Shown here: one piece after another, positions 8,408 through 16,502 of the stretch | Layout of the letters: each line of letters starts with the position of its first letter | How positions within the stretch are numbered: position 1 is the stretch's first letter | Source: Pedobacter sp. MC2016-15 | Lineage (GTDB): Bacteria; Bacteroidota; Bacteroidia; Sphingobacteriales; Sphingobacteriaceae | Reading direction: 5' to 3' | Assembly: GCF_026239695.1 (NCBI RefSeq) | Contig: NZ_JAPIVS010000004.1 | Coordinates: forward strand, 248,001-312,000 | Length of the DNA: 64,000 bases | Position numbers and translations under genes: made by a program | Notes under the pieces: model-generated | The model's input: the letters and a program-made list of their open reading frames with translations, nothing else | Told to the model about the DNA's origin: nothing | The model's database searches: none

Positions 8408-9112
8408 TTATTCCGTTACCTCCGCAAAGGAAGCCTCTATTTTGGTATAATAAAGTGCCGTTACAGCTTCAAATCCTGAGTCTGTGCCTACCATGACCCA
8501 AACTTCACCCTTGTCATCAGTCTTGCCGGTAAATTCTCCGGAACGTTTGATTAAAGCATATTCCGGTTTATCTCCGTTATCTATATTGCCGAGGACGACC
8601 ACATCGGCACCTCCGGTAGCCTGATTGCCTTTGTCGATATTTACGCGATAGTAATTCTGGTTATCAAGCACCTTGGCTGGTTCTTTTACAGACATCCCGG
8701 CTTTAATATAGACACTGCCACCCGGGCTGCCACCGACCCCGAAATCGGAGCTCCTGGCATTGGATGCCAGTTCTACATCGATCTTCATTTTATAGGTCTG
8801 GTTAGGTTGCAGACCAGATACTTTCTTTTTGATGAACATGAAAAGATCATCGCTATGGTTATTGCCAGATAGGAACAGGCCTTTGGACGACTGGTTCAAT
8901 GGCGCCGGCAGGTTCTCATGTGAGAATTTAAGTTCATAAAAAGCATCACTGTCTTTAGGGTAATCTGCGAAATCACCCTGCCAGGATTGCGTTGAAGAAT
9001 TGAAACTATCATTTATTCCCCCTTGTCCGGGAGATACATTGTCATTATCATCTTTACATGAAAATAGAAGAGGAAGTATGGAGAGCGCAACAATAACAGA
9101 TTTGATTTTCAT
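8408..9112 (-). CDS. Lipoprotein of unknown function
   Basis: A 234-residue secreted lipoprotein: hydrophobic leader with lipobox LLFSC (Cys19), then a Lys/Asp-rich stretch (KDDNDN) typical of exported Bacteroidetes lipoproteins. The rest is beta-rich (NQTYKMKIDVELASN, GGSVYIKAGMS) like a carbohydrate-binding or jelly-roll module, but I recognise no named family. The C-terminal FEAVTALYYTKIEASF resembles an end strand of such a sandwich. It stands alone between terminators, so context gives no function. Confidence 0.8.
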   Translation of the reverse strand: MKIKSVIVALSILPLLFSCKDDNDNVSPGQGGINDSFNSSTQSWQGDFADYPKDSDAFYELKFSHENLPAPLNQSSKGLFLSGNNHSDDLFMFIKKKVSGLQPNQTYKMKIDVELASNARSSDFGVGGSPGGSVYIKAGMSVKEPAKVLDNQNYYRVNIDKGNQATGGADVVVLGNIDNGDKPEYALIKRSGEFTGKTDDKGEVWVMVGTDSGFEAVTALYYTKIEASFAEVTE

Positions 9113-9284
9113 AAATTCTGATTTAAAATTATCAATTGGTTAATAAAAGTATTCACAGCTGATCTGTTCTGTGCGTTTTTTGATGATATGCATATCAAAC
9201 ATCTATAAAAACGAAGTCTAATGCTCATGCGCTACACAATTGAGTTTTAAGGCTTTGCCGGTTCCCCCTGAATGACATAAAAAA

Positions 9285-9310
9285 AGCCCTTCAAACTAAA
9301 TTGAAGGGCT
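9285..9310. terminator. Rho-independent terminator downstream of the deacetylase gene
   Basis: Stem AGCCCTTCAA (9285-9294) with TTGAAGGGCT (9301-9310), 6-nt loop. On the minus strand it is followed by a T-run and lies 25 bp after the deacetylase stop. The rest of the gap 9113-9334 shows nothing else recognisable. Confidence 0.85.
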
Positions 9311-9334
9311 ATAAATTAATTTTGTTTTTATTTG

Positions 9335-10210
9335 TTAAAAACTGTTTTTTATGCTGTTGCTTAAAGTTTTTGGTGTCCAGTAACCGCTGGCGATGATCCT
9401 TCTGATCGTGAAAAGCGGATCATTTTCATCACGTTTAGTAGACAGAATGAACGCAGTTTTAAATCCTCTTTTCTTTAATTCCGGAATCGCTTCAGGATTC
9501 CATAATCCAAAAGGATAAGCAAAATGATGAATATCCTTACCGGTAATTTCCTTTAAAGTTTTGGTAGGTTTATCAATTTGAGTTTCCCAGTCTTTGCCCT
9601 GGTATTTCTTTACATTGTGGTGGTCCCAGGTATGTGATCCGATATCATTCCCTTTCTCAGAAAGTTCTTTCACCTGTGCCTTGCTCATGTAGTTAGGTCT
9701 TCCTAAAGAAACCGTCATTACAAAGTACATAGCTTTATATCCATATTTTGCCAGCGTTGGTGCAGCAATGGTATACTGGTCCAGGTCGGTATCATCAAAT
9801 GTCAATACGATAGGTTTGCTCGGCAGGGGAGTGCCATTGTTCAGGTAATCGTAAAGCTGATCAGCCAGGATGGTATGGTAACCGCTGTCGGCCAGCATTT
9901 TTATTTGTGCTTTAAAAACATCAATCGGCACTATATAATCTTTAGCGGTTTTAGAATCGGTCGCTCTCCAGTCGCGGATTTGGTGATAACACAGGATCGG
10001 TACTTGCTTACGTGCTAAAATGGTTTTTGCATCTGCTACTTTTACACCTGAGATATCTACGGCTTTTGCTGTCGATGCCGGAGCTGCAGAGGCAGAAGTT
10101 TGAGTGGTGGTATCTGCAGCAGCATTGTTATCGGCGCTTTTAGATTTTGACTGACAGCCGGCACTCAATAACAGTGCTGCTGCAATGATAGATAAGATAT
10201 AATGTTTCAT
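9335..10210 (-). CDS. Polysaccharide deacetylase-family lipoprotein (CE4)
   Basis: A 291-residue lipoprotein (leader with LSAGC, Cys19) with an Ala/Thr/Ser-rich linker (about 20-50) and a NodB-homology domain (about 70-290). CE4 motifs are visible: VLTFDD (catalytic Asp and metal Asp), SHTWDHHN (metal His pair) and FAYPFG. Such enzymes remove N-acetyl groups from cell-wall or surface polysaccharides; the substrate here is unknown. Metal and catalytic residues look intact. It is monocistronic, ending at a terminator, with its promoter in 10211-10379, where no perfect -7 box was found. Confidence 0.9.
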   Translation of the reverse strand: MKHYILSIIAAALLLSAGCQSKSKSADNNAAADTTTQTSASAAPASTAKAVDISGVKVADAKTILARKQVPILCYHQIRDWRATDSKTAKDYIVPIDVFKAQIKMLADSGYHTILADQLYDYLNNGTPLPSKPIVLTFDDTDLDQYTIAAPTLAKYGYKAMYFVMTVSLGRPNYMSKAQVKELSEKGNDIGSHTWDHHNVKKYQGKDWETQIDKPTKTLKEITGKDIHHFAYPFGLWNPEAIPELKKRGFKTAFILSTKRDENDPLFTIRRIIASGYWTPKTLSNSIKNSF

Positions 10211-10379
10211 TAAGGTAATTGATATTTATTTGTGGCTGCAAAACTATGAAATCAGCAGGCAATATGCTACATAATTCCAAAGCATTTCATTTCTGAGGAT
10301 AACTAGCTAAGATATTACAGTAGTTGTCCACTTTATAGATTTTTATTAAATAATTTAGAAGCTTTTATAAATTTAATTC

Positions 10380-12884
10380 ATGAAGAAATTATACCTATCT
10401 ATCTTACTTTCCGCTTCCATATCTTTCAGTGTCTGTGCACAGTCCAGAACTTTTACCCTGACCGAAGCTGTTACTGATGCTCCTAAAGCTAACTACCAGC
10501 TGGCATCGCGCTTTTCACCTGAGAAAATCAAAAAGATGGTATATTCCATCGCGGTTGATCCGCACTGGTTAAAACTAAGCAAGCGCTTCTGGTACGAATA
10601 TGAAACACCCGCAGGCAAACAGTGGTATATGGTCGACCCGGCACAGCGAAGCAAAAAAACGCTGTTCAATACAGTCACACTCGCTGCAGAAATAACCACC
10701 ATCATCCGCGATCCTTTTGATGCCCAGCATCTGCCGATCGAAAACCTGAAGTTTTCAAAAGATGAGAAGAGTATCAGCTTCGAACTGAAAAGCTCTATCG
10801 AAGAACTGAAGAAAGACAGAAAAGATAAGAAGGCTGCTGATTCTATGCAGAAGAAGATCTTTTTCTTCAACTACGACCTTGCTGCAGCGCGACTGACAGA
10901 AGTGAAGAACTACGAAAAGCCAAAGGCGAAACCAGAATGGGGATCGGTAGCACCGGATTCATCGGCCGTGATCTTTACCCGTAACTATAACCTGTACTGG
11001 ATGGACAAAGTTAATTACCTGAAGGCGGTGAAGAATGAGGATGACAGTACGATTGTAGAACATCAGCTGACTAAAGATGGTGTCAAGTTCTATGCGTACG
11101 GCGCCGATGGCGACGGGGAAGATAACGTGGAAAATGAAAAGAAAAATAAAAAGAGAAGACCTGCACGTGTGATGTGGTCGCCCGATGCCAAACATTTTGT
11201 GCTCAACAGGGAGGATTCTCGTCTGGTAAAGGACCTCTGGGTAATCAATAACACGGCTTCACCAAGACCAACGCTTGAAACGTACAAATATGAGATGCCG
11301 GGAGATAAGGAAACGCCGAAGAATGAAATTCTGGTGTTTGATTTTGCTGCCAAATCCTTTAAAAAACTGAATGTAGCTGCTTTTAAAGATCAGAGTGTTT
11401 CCGTCTGGCCCGCACCTGCGCTCAATAAGGACAGAGACAATGAGTTCAGGCCAAGTTTATGGCTGGGTGATAACAGTAAGCTATACCTGTCAAGAACAAG
11501 CAGGGATCTGAAAAGGGTAGACATTTGTGCCGCCGATATCAATACCGGTGTGGTAACGCCTGTGATCGACGAGCGTTTTAATACCTATGTGGAGATCAAC
11601 CGCCCGGGACTGGTAAAAAATACCGGAGAGATTATCCATTGGTCTGAGCGCGATGGATGGGCACATTTTTACCTTTTTGATGCAAAGGGCAAATTAAAAA
11701 ACCAGATTACCAGAGGTTCTTTTCACTGTGAGAATATTGTAAACATAGATGAGAAAAGCCGGGTGCTTTATTTTACCGCGAATGGCAGGGAAGCAAAAGA
11801 AGATCCCTACTACGTGCATTTGTATAAGATAAATTTTGATGGTTCGGGTCTTAAATTACTGAATGCCGGTGATTTTGACCATCTGGTAAATATGAATGAT
11901 GAAGCTTCTTACTTTGTAGATAACTTCTCCAGGGTGAACACCGTACCGCAGTCGGTATTGCTGGACAGGAACGGGATGAAGGTGATGACACTGGAGACGG
12001 CCGACCTATCTCTGCTGATGGCTACAGGTTATAAGTTTCCTGAAACATTTAAGGTGAAGGCAGATGATGGCCTGACAGACATTTATGGGGTCATGTATAA
12101 ACCCTTTGATTTCGATCCAAAGAAGAAGTACCCGATTATTGAATATGTTTATCCGGGACCACAGACAGAGGCTGTGAACAAGTCGTTCAATAAAAGCATG
12201 GACAGGGTTGACCGCCTTGCGCAATTTGGTTATGTGGTCATTACTGTAGGAAACCGTGGCGGTAACCCTGCACGTTCAAAATGGTACCATACTTACGGCT
12301 ATGGAAACCTGCGTGACTACGGACTGGCGGATAAAAAGGCAGCGGTAGAGCAGCTGGCCGACAGGTTTAGCTATATCGATGCCAGCAGGGTAGGGATCAC
12401 AGGACATTCCGGCGGTGGATTTATGTCTACAGCTGCGATGCTGGTATATCCTGATTTCTTCAAAGCTGCAGTTTCCAATGCAGGGAACCATGACAATAGT
12501 ATTTATAACAGATGGTGGAGTGAGAAACACCATGGAGTAAAAGAGATTGTTTCTGCCAAAGGCGATACGACTTTCAAATATTCCATCGATAAAAATCCCG
12601 ACCTCGCAAAGAATTTAAAAGGTCATTTGATGGTGATGGCTGGAGATATGGATAACAATGTGCATCCTGCCAATTCAATCAAACTTGCAGCAGAGCTCAT
12701 GAAAGCAGGGAAGAGATTTGAGTTTGTAATTGTTCCGGGCGCGCGTCATGCCTTTGGTGCGATGACAGAATATGCCTTCTGGAAGCTGGCAGATCATTTT
12801 AATAAATACCTGATCGGCGATTTTAGTCATGCCGCGGAAGTGGATATCCTTGAAATGGACAGGGAAATAGAAAGAAATAAATAA
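10380..12884 (+). CDS. S9 family peptidase (DPP IV-like), exported
   Basis: An 834-residue serine peptidase with a signal peptide (about 1-20, ending VCAQS), an N-terminal beta-propeller-like region (about 60-560) and a C-terminal alpha/beta hydrolase domain (about 580-820). The nucleophile elbow is GHSGGGF (Ser677) rather than the GWSYGG usual in true DPP IV. The likely acid is Asp758 (DMDNNVH) and the histidine is about 790 (PGARHAFG). S9 enzymes cleave oligopeptides, often dipeptides after Pro or Ala; specificity cannot be inferred. A Lys/Asp-rich insertion near residue 250 is unusual. Monocistronic, with a good terminator. Confidence 0.9.
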   Translation: MKKLYLSILLSASISFSVCAQSRTFTLTEAVTDAPKANYQLASRFSPEKIKKMVYSIAVDPHWLKLSKRFWYEYETPAGKQWYMVDPAQRSKKTLFNTVTLAAEITTIIRDPFDAQHLPIENLKFSKDEKSISFELKSSIEELKKDRKDKKAADSMQKKIFFFNYDLAAARLTEVKNYEKPKAKPEWGSVAPDSSAVIFTRNYNLYWMDKVNYLKAVKNEDDSTIVEHQLTKDGVKFYAYGADGDGEDNVENEKKNKKRRPARVMWSPDAKHFVLNREDSRLVKDLWVINNTASPRPTLETYKYEMPGDKETPKNEILVFDFAAKSFKKLNVAAFKDQSVSVWPAPALNKDRDNEFRPSLWLGDNSKLYLSRTSRDLKRVDICAADINTGVVTPVIDERFNTYVEINRPGLVKNTGEIIHWSERDGWAHFYLFDAKGKLKNQITRGSFHCENIVNIDEKSRVLYFTANGREAKEDPYYVHLYKINFDGSGLKLLNAGDFDHLVNMNDEASYFVDNFSRVNTVPQSVLLDRNGMKVMTLETADLSLLMATGYKFPETFKVKADDGLTDIYGVMYKPFDFDPKKKYPIIEYVYPGPQTEAVNKSFNKSMDRVDRLAQFGYVVITVGNRGGNPARSKWYHTYGYGNLRDYGLADKKAAVEQLADRFSYIDASRVGITGHSGGGFMSTAAMLVYPDFFKAAVSNAGNHDNSIYNRWWSEKHHGVKEIVSAKGDTTFKYSIDKNPDLAKNLKGHLMVMAGDMDNNVHPANSIKLAAELMKAGKRFEFVIVPGARHAFGAMTEYAFWKLADHFNKYLIGDFSHAAEVDILEMDREIERNK

Positions 12885-12891
12885 ACAAAAA

Positions 12892-12919
12892 AGCCCTGGT
12901 ACCTCATCATACCAGGGCT
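12892..12919. terminator. Rho-independent terminator, convergent genes
   Basis: Stem AGCCCTGGTA (12892-12901) with TACCAGGGCT (12910-12919), flanked by an A-run and TTTTCT. It lies 7 bp after the S9 stop and 36 bp before the end of the convergent beta-barrel gene. Confidence 0.9.
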
Positions 12920-12954
12920 TTTCTCAAAAACTAAATGTGTAGAATCTCTACATA

Positions 12955-13584
12955 TTATAAGTAGAACTGAACACCGATTTTTGGAGCAAAGAAGTTTGCA
13001 CCGATGTTGAAGTTTTTGCTTCCGCCAGTGCTCACGTCATTTGCATCTTTAGCATTGAAATCATTGTAGCTAATTCCGTTAACTGAAAACTCGATACCGA
13101 ATTTTTTGCTTGGGAAGAAGGCGAAACCTGGAGATAAAGCAACACCTACGTTGTTGTTTTTGCTCACTTTAGTGAAGTTATCACCGTTAACATCTCCTGC
13201 TTTTGTGTTACCAAATGACATTGGAACTGACAATTGTCCGAAGAATTTGAATTGCTCAGTGATTCCTTTGTAACCACGTACAAATGGACTTACTACGAAA
13301 GCAGATGTTTTTGTAGAAAAACCTGTTGTTGGGTTAATTGTTGTGTAGTTATAATCTTTCGCAAACTGGTAACCGATTCCTGTACCGACAGCGATGTCAT
13401 TTGTAATGAAGTAACCTACGCTTGGAACAACAGAGAAATTGATGTCCGATTTAGGATTTCCGTCAGTTTTTCCTGAGTTGAATTCTACGTTACCACCAAC
13501 CATAAAGTTTCCTTTTTCAGTTTGTGCCTGAGTGGTGAATGCTAAAGCTGAAACAGCTAACAGGGATAATAATAATTTTTTCAT
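12955..13584 (-). CDS. Outer-membrane beta-barrel protein
   Basis: A 209-residue protein with signal peptide (about 1-20, cleavage after TQA) and a mature part of alternating hydrophobic strands (MVGGNVEFNS, INFSVVPSVGYFI, DIAVGTGIGYQF, AFVVSPFVRGY, FKFFGQLSVPMSF) ending in the aromatic C-terminal strand FFAPKIGVQFYL. This is the pattern of small 8-10-stranded OmpW/OmpA-like porin-fold proteins of Bacteroidetes. Function is unknown. A 389-bp gap upstream, with an inverted repeat, suggests regulation. Confidence 0.88.
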   Translation of the reverse strand: MKKLLLSLLAVSALAFTTQAQTEKGNFMVGGNVEFNSGKTDGNPKSDINFSVVPSVGYFITNDIAVGTGIGYQFAKDYNYTTINPTTGFSTKTSAFVVSPFVRGYKGITEQFKFFGQLSVPMSFGNTKAGDVNGDNFTKVSKNNNVGVALSPGFAFFPSKKFGIEFSVNGISYNDFNAKDANDVSTGGSKNFNIGANFFAPKIGVQFYL

Positions 13585-13973
13585 TTTGTTGCTTTTTAAT
13601 TTATAAATCAGCCAGGCTCTTGGTTTTAATGCCTGACTATGTTTGGCATATAGTCAACACTGATGCCAAAGAATAACCTTCATTGCAAACTGGAAAAGGC
13701 ATTTTTTCTAAATCGCTATCGGATAGTAAGATAAAATGTTTTAGTTTGGCTCTTATTATTTTGACGTGACAATTAACATAATTTTAACATCAAATTAACT
13801 TTGTCTGCTTTTCGGACAGTTTGACTTTCTTTGTTAATCTGTCAGATTCTAGTGTCAGTTTTTTTAATCGTATTTTAATCTCGTTGTAGTAATTGAATTA
13901 AAATGGGAGGGTTTCAAATAAAAAAATCTAACTTCATTAAAACCTTTATGCCACTTACTAATGTTACTGTATT
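13585..13973. promoter_or_regulatory. 389-bp divergent intergenic region with an inverted repeat
   Basis: This gap separates the beta-barrel gene (minus) from the GH130 gene (plus). It contains a perfect 8-bp inverted repeat TTTGGCAT (13642-13649) / ATGCCAAA (13663-13670), 58 bp before the beta-barrel ATG, which could be an operator. A TAACTTTG box at 13796-13803 fits TAnnTTTG for the GH130 gene but would give a leader of about 165 nt. No ORF with coding character was seen. Confidence 0.4.
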
Positions 13974-15506
13974 ATGAGACTATACATTGAACGAAAACCT
14001 ATAAAAGTATATCCTGATCCGAAGCGCGTTATTGCCAGATTCTTTTTTAACGGAGATGAGCGGGCCAGAGAAGTAATCAGAAGAGTTGTAGCCTTACCGG
14101 AAAGTGAAGTATTCGGTCTCATTTCGCCGCTGCTGCAGGAATATTCCAAGCGCCATAGAAACATCACCAAGATACTTGCCCGCAACTGCAAAAAGATCAA
14201 GTATGTGCTGGATGAACTCGATATCGATTATGAAAGCCTGAGTAAATATCAACGCTTGTTGCTGGGATCCTATTTCACTCATGAGTACTCGATTGAGTCG
14301 GCTGCTTTCTTTAACCCTTCAGTGGTAGAAGACCCTGACCAGTCAGAGCTCGTTGAGGGCGAAAGAAGACTGATCATCAGCTTCAGGGCTGTGGGAGAAG
14401 GACACATCTCCTCTGTAGTCTTCAGAAGGGCACTGATCGACATCAATGGCAATATCACGGTACAGCCTGCCGGAAACTACATTGATGAGGCAGAGATTGT
14501 CCGTAATGCAGTTTACAACAAAAAGCTGTTTCTTAAAAAAGCTGCGGATTCCAGGATCGACCTTAATATTCTGGATGAGCTGGGTGCCAAGCTCGAAGAT
14601 AAATTTGATTATACCATCCTTAGAAGGATCATCCTGGATTCTAAAAACCTGCAGGAAGATGATCTCAGGAAATTGGAATATGATAAAGTACTCTGGTTGT
14701 CTGATACCTATCATGAGATCAGTTTCTCCAGGGATACCGATATATCTGACCGTGTCATCTTCCCGATTTCAGAATTTGAACGTAAGGGAATAGAAGATGC
14801 CCGGTTTGTACGTTTTATCAAAGAAGACGGCAGTGTAGTGTACTACGCAACCTATACGGCATTTGATGGTGCTATGATTATGCCTAAACTACTGCAGACA
14901 ACGGATTTTTATGACTTCAAGATCAGTCCGTTGCACGGGGCAGGAGCTGCCAATAAAAACCTGGCCTTATTCCCGCGCAAGATCAATGGTAAATATGCGA
15001 TGATCTCCCGTATCGATGGCTGGAATAACTACCTTATGTATTCTGATAAGATTACCGTTTGGGACAACCCTGTCAAACTACAGCATCCACAGTTTCCCTG
15101 GGAATTTATCCAGATCGGTAATTGTGGCTCTCCGATAGAAACAGAGGCTGGATGGCTGATCATTACACATGGAGTGGGGCCAATGCGCAGATATGTACTT
15201 GGAGCTAGCTTACTTGATCTGGAAGATCCTTCAAAAGAGATTGGACGTTTAACTGAACCTCTCGTGATACCAAACAATGATGAGAGAGAAGGATATGTGC
15301 CGAATGTATTGTACTCTTGTGGTTCGATTATCCACAATGGCGAGCTGATCATCCCTTATGGTTTATCAGACTACTGTTCTTCATTCGCAACGGTAAAAAT
15401 AGACTTGCTACTGGAGAAACTGCTGAAATCTGCGGAAGAACCAATACAGGAAACTGTTCCTGTACCGGCGCCCGCAAAAGCCAGAAAAACTTCTAAAGCG
15501 TTATAA
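13974..15506 (+). CDS. GH130-family glycoside phosphorylase/hydrolase
   Basis: A 510-residue protein with the five-bladed propeller of family GH130 in its C-terminal 350 residues. Family-typical stretches are FFNPSVVEDPDQ, EGHISSVVFR, KNLALFPRKINGKYAM, the PW/GNCGSPIETEAGWLIITHGVG region and a final SYGLSD-like strand. Known GH130 enzymes phosphorolyse, or in some cases hydrolyse, beta-mannosides (beta-1,4- and beta-1,2-linked). There is no signal peptide, so it is cytosolic. The last 30 residues are a Pro/Ala/Lys tail. It meets two glycosyltransferase genes tail to tail (6-bp overlap), which suggests joint turnover of one mannose-containing glycan; this is inference. Confidence 0.88.
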   Translation: MRLYIERKPIKVYPDPKRVIARFFFNGDERAREVIRRVVALPESEVFGLISPLLQEYSKRHRNITKILARNCKKIKYVLDELDIDYESLSKYQRLLLGSYFTHEYSIESAAFFNPSVVEDPDQSELVEGERRLIISFRAVGEGHISSVVFRRALIDINGNITVQPAGNYIDEAEIVRNAVYNKKLFLKKAADSRIDLNILDELGAKLEDKFDYTILRRIILDSKNLQEDDLRKLEYDKVLWLSDTYHEISFSRDTDISDRVIFPISEFERKGIEDARFVRFIKEDGSVVYYATYTAFDGAMIMPKLLQTTDFYDFKISPLHGAGAANKNLALFPRKINGKYAMISRIDGWNNYLMYSDKITVWDNPVKLQHPQFPWEFIQIGNCGSPIETEAGWLIITHGVGPMRRYVLGASLLDLEDPSKEIGRLTEPLVIPNNDEREGYVPNVLYSCGSIIHNGELIIPYGLSDYCSSFATVKIDLLLEKLLKSAEEPIQETVPVPAPAKARKTSKAL

Positions 15507-16502
15507 AATCTGATGGTAGAGGGCTAGATAGTCTTCTACCATTTTTTCTTTTGAGAATTGTTGTGTTGCCCATTCAGCGCAATATGCTCTGTTGATTGAA
15601 TGTGTATTAGCAACAGCATTTACTGCGTCCTCAACATTCGATACTAAGAAACCGGTTTCTTCATGTTTAATAAGTTCTGGCATCGATCCCCGGTTAAAAG
15701 CAATGACCGGTGTGCCACATAACATGGCTTCGGCCACACTCAGACCAAAAGGTTCATCAAAATTGATCGGGTGCAGCAACGCATAGGCTCCCCTCAGAAG
15801 TTCATTTCTCTTTTCCGGACCTGCAGAGCCGATAAACTCAATATCCTCGCTGAGGAAGGGTTTAACCTTCTCATTGAAATAGTTTTCATCCTGAATGATC
15901 CCTGCAATAATGAGTTTTCTTTTACTCTTCAGCGCAATCTGAATGGCTTCCGATGTCCCTTTATCAGGGTGTATTCTCCCAAAAAACAGCAGATAGTCAC
16001 CTGCTTCAGGATTTACGCTGAAATTGGAGGTATCCAGTCCGTTGTAAACTGTAGCCAGGTAATCCAGGTCAGGATGGCGGTTGGCATCACTAATGGATAC
16101 ATAATGCCCCCTGTGGTTATATTTTTGATATACAGGTATAATTCGCTCTGAAGAAAAACCATGGATAGTGGTAATCAGGGGAGTCTTGATCAGACCTGAA
16201 TACGTGAGAGGCAGAAAGTCGAAATGGTTATGGATGAGGTCGAACTCATCGGCCTGCTCCATCAGGTTACTAATATGCAAACATTCCAGCACCTTAGCAT
16301 CCTGTCCGCGCTGGTCCTCATAACCAATTTCCACCACGCTTTTGAGCGTGGCGGAAGTTATAGAATCTCCGGTTGCAAACAGTGTTACATCCAGTCCTGC
16401 GGCAACCAAACCTTCGGTGAGGTTTGATGCCATTTGTTCCCATGGGCCGTAATGGCGCGGAGGAGTTCTCCATGCCACAGGCGATAAAACGGCTAACTTC
16501 AT
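15501..16502 (-). CDS. Glycosyltransferase, family 4 (GT-B)
   Basis: A 333-residue GT-B glycosyltransferase. The N-terminal domain opens MKLAVLSPVAWRTPPRHYGPWE, with the glycine-rich acceptor loop found in GT4 enzymes. The C-terminal donor domain has FFGRIHPDKG and EPFGLSVAEAM, the E-x7-E type motif that binds the sugar nucleotide, followed by GTPVIAFNRGSMPELI. Donor and acceptor cannot be read from sequence. Its ATG overlaps the stop of the upstream glycosyltransferase (TAATG), indicating translational coupling, and its end overlaps the GH130 gene by 6 bp. Confidence 0.9.
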   Translation of the reverse strand: MKLAVLSPVAWRTPPRHYGPWEQMASNLTEGLVAAGLDVTLFATGDSITSATLKSVVEIGYEDQRGQDAKVLECLHISNLMEQADEFDLIHNHFDFLPLTYSGLIKTPLITTIHGFSSERIIPVYQKYNHRGHYVSISDANRHPDLDYLATVYNGLDTSNFSVNPEAGDYLLFFGRIHPDKGTSEAIQIALKSKRKLIIAGIIQDENYFNEKVKPFLSEDIEFIGSAGPEKRNELLRGAYALLHPINFDEPFGLSVAEAMLCGTPVIAFNRGSMPELIKHEETGFLVSNVEDAVNAVANTHSINRAYCAEWATQQFSKEKMVEDYLALYHQIL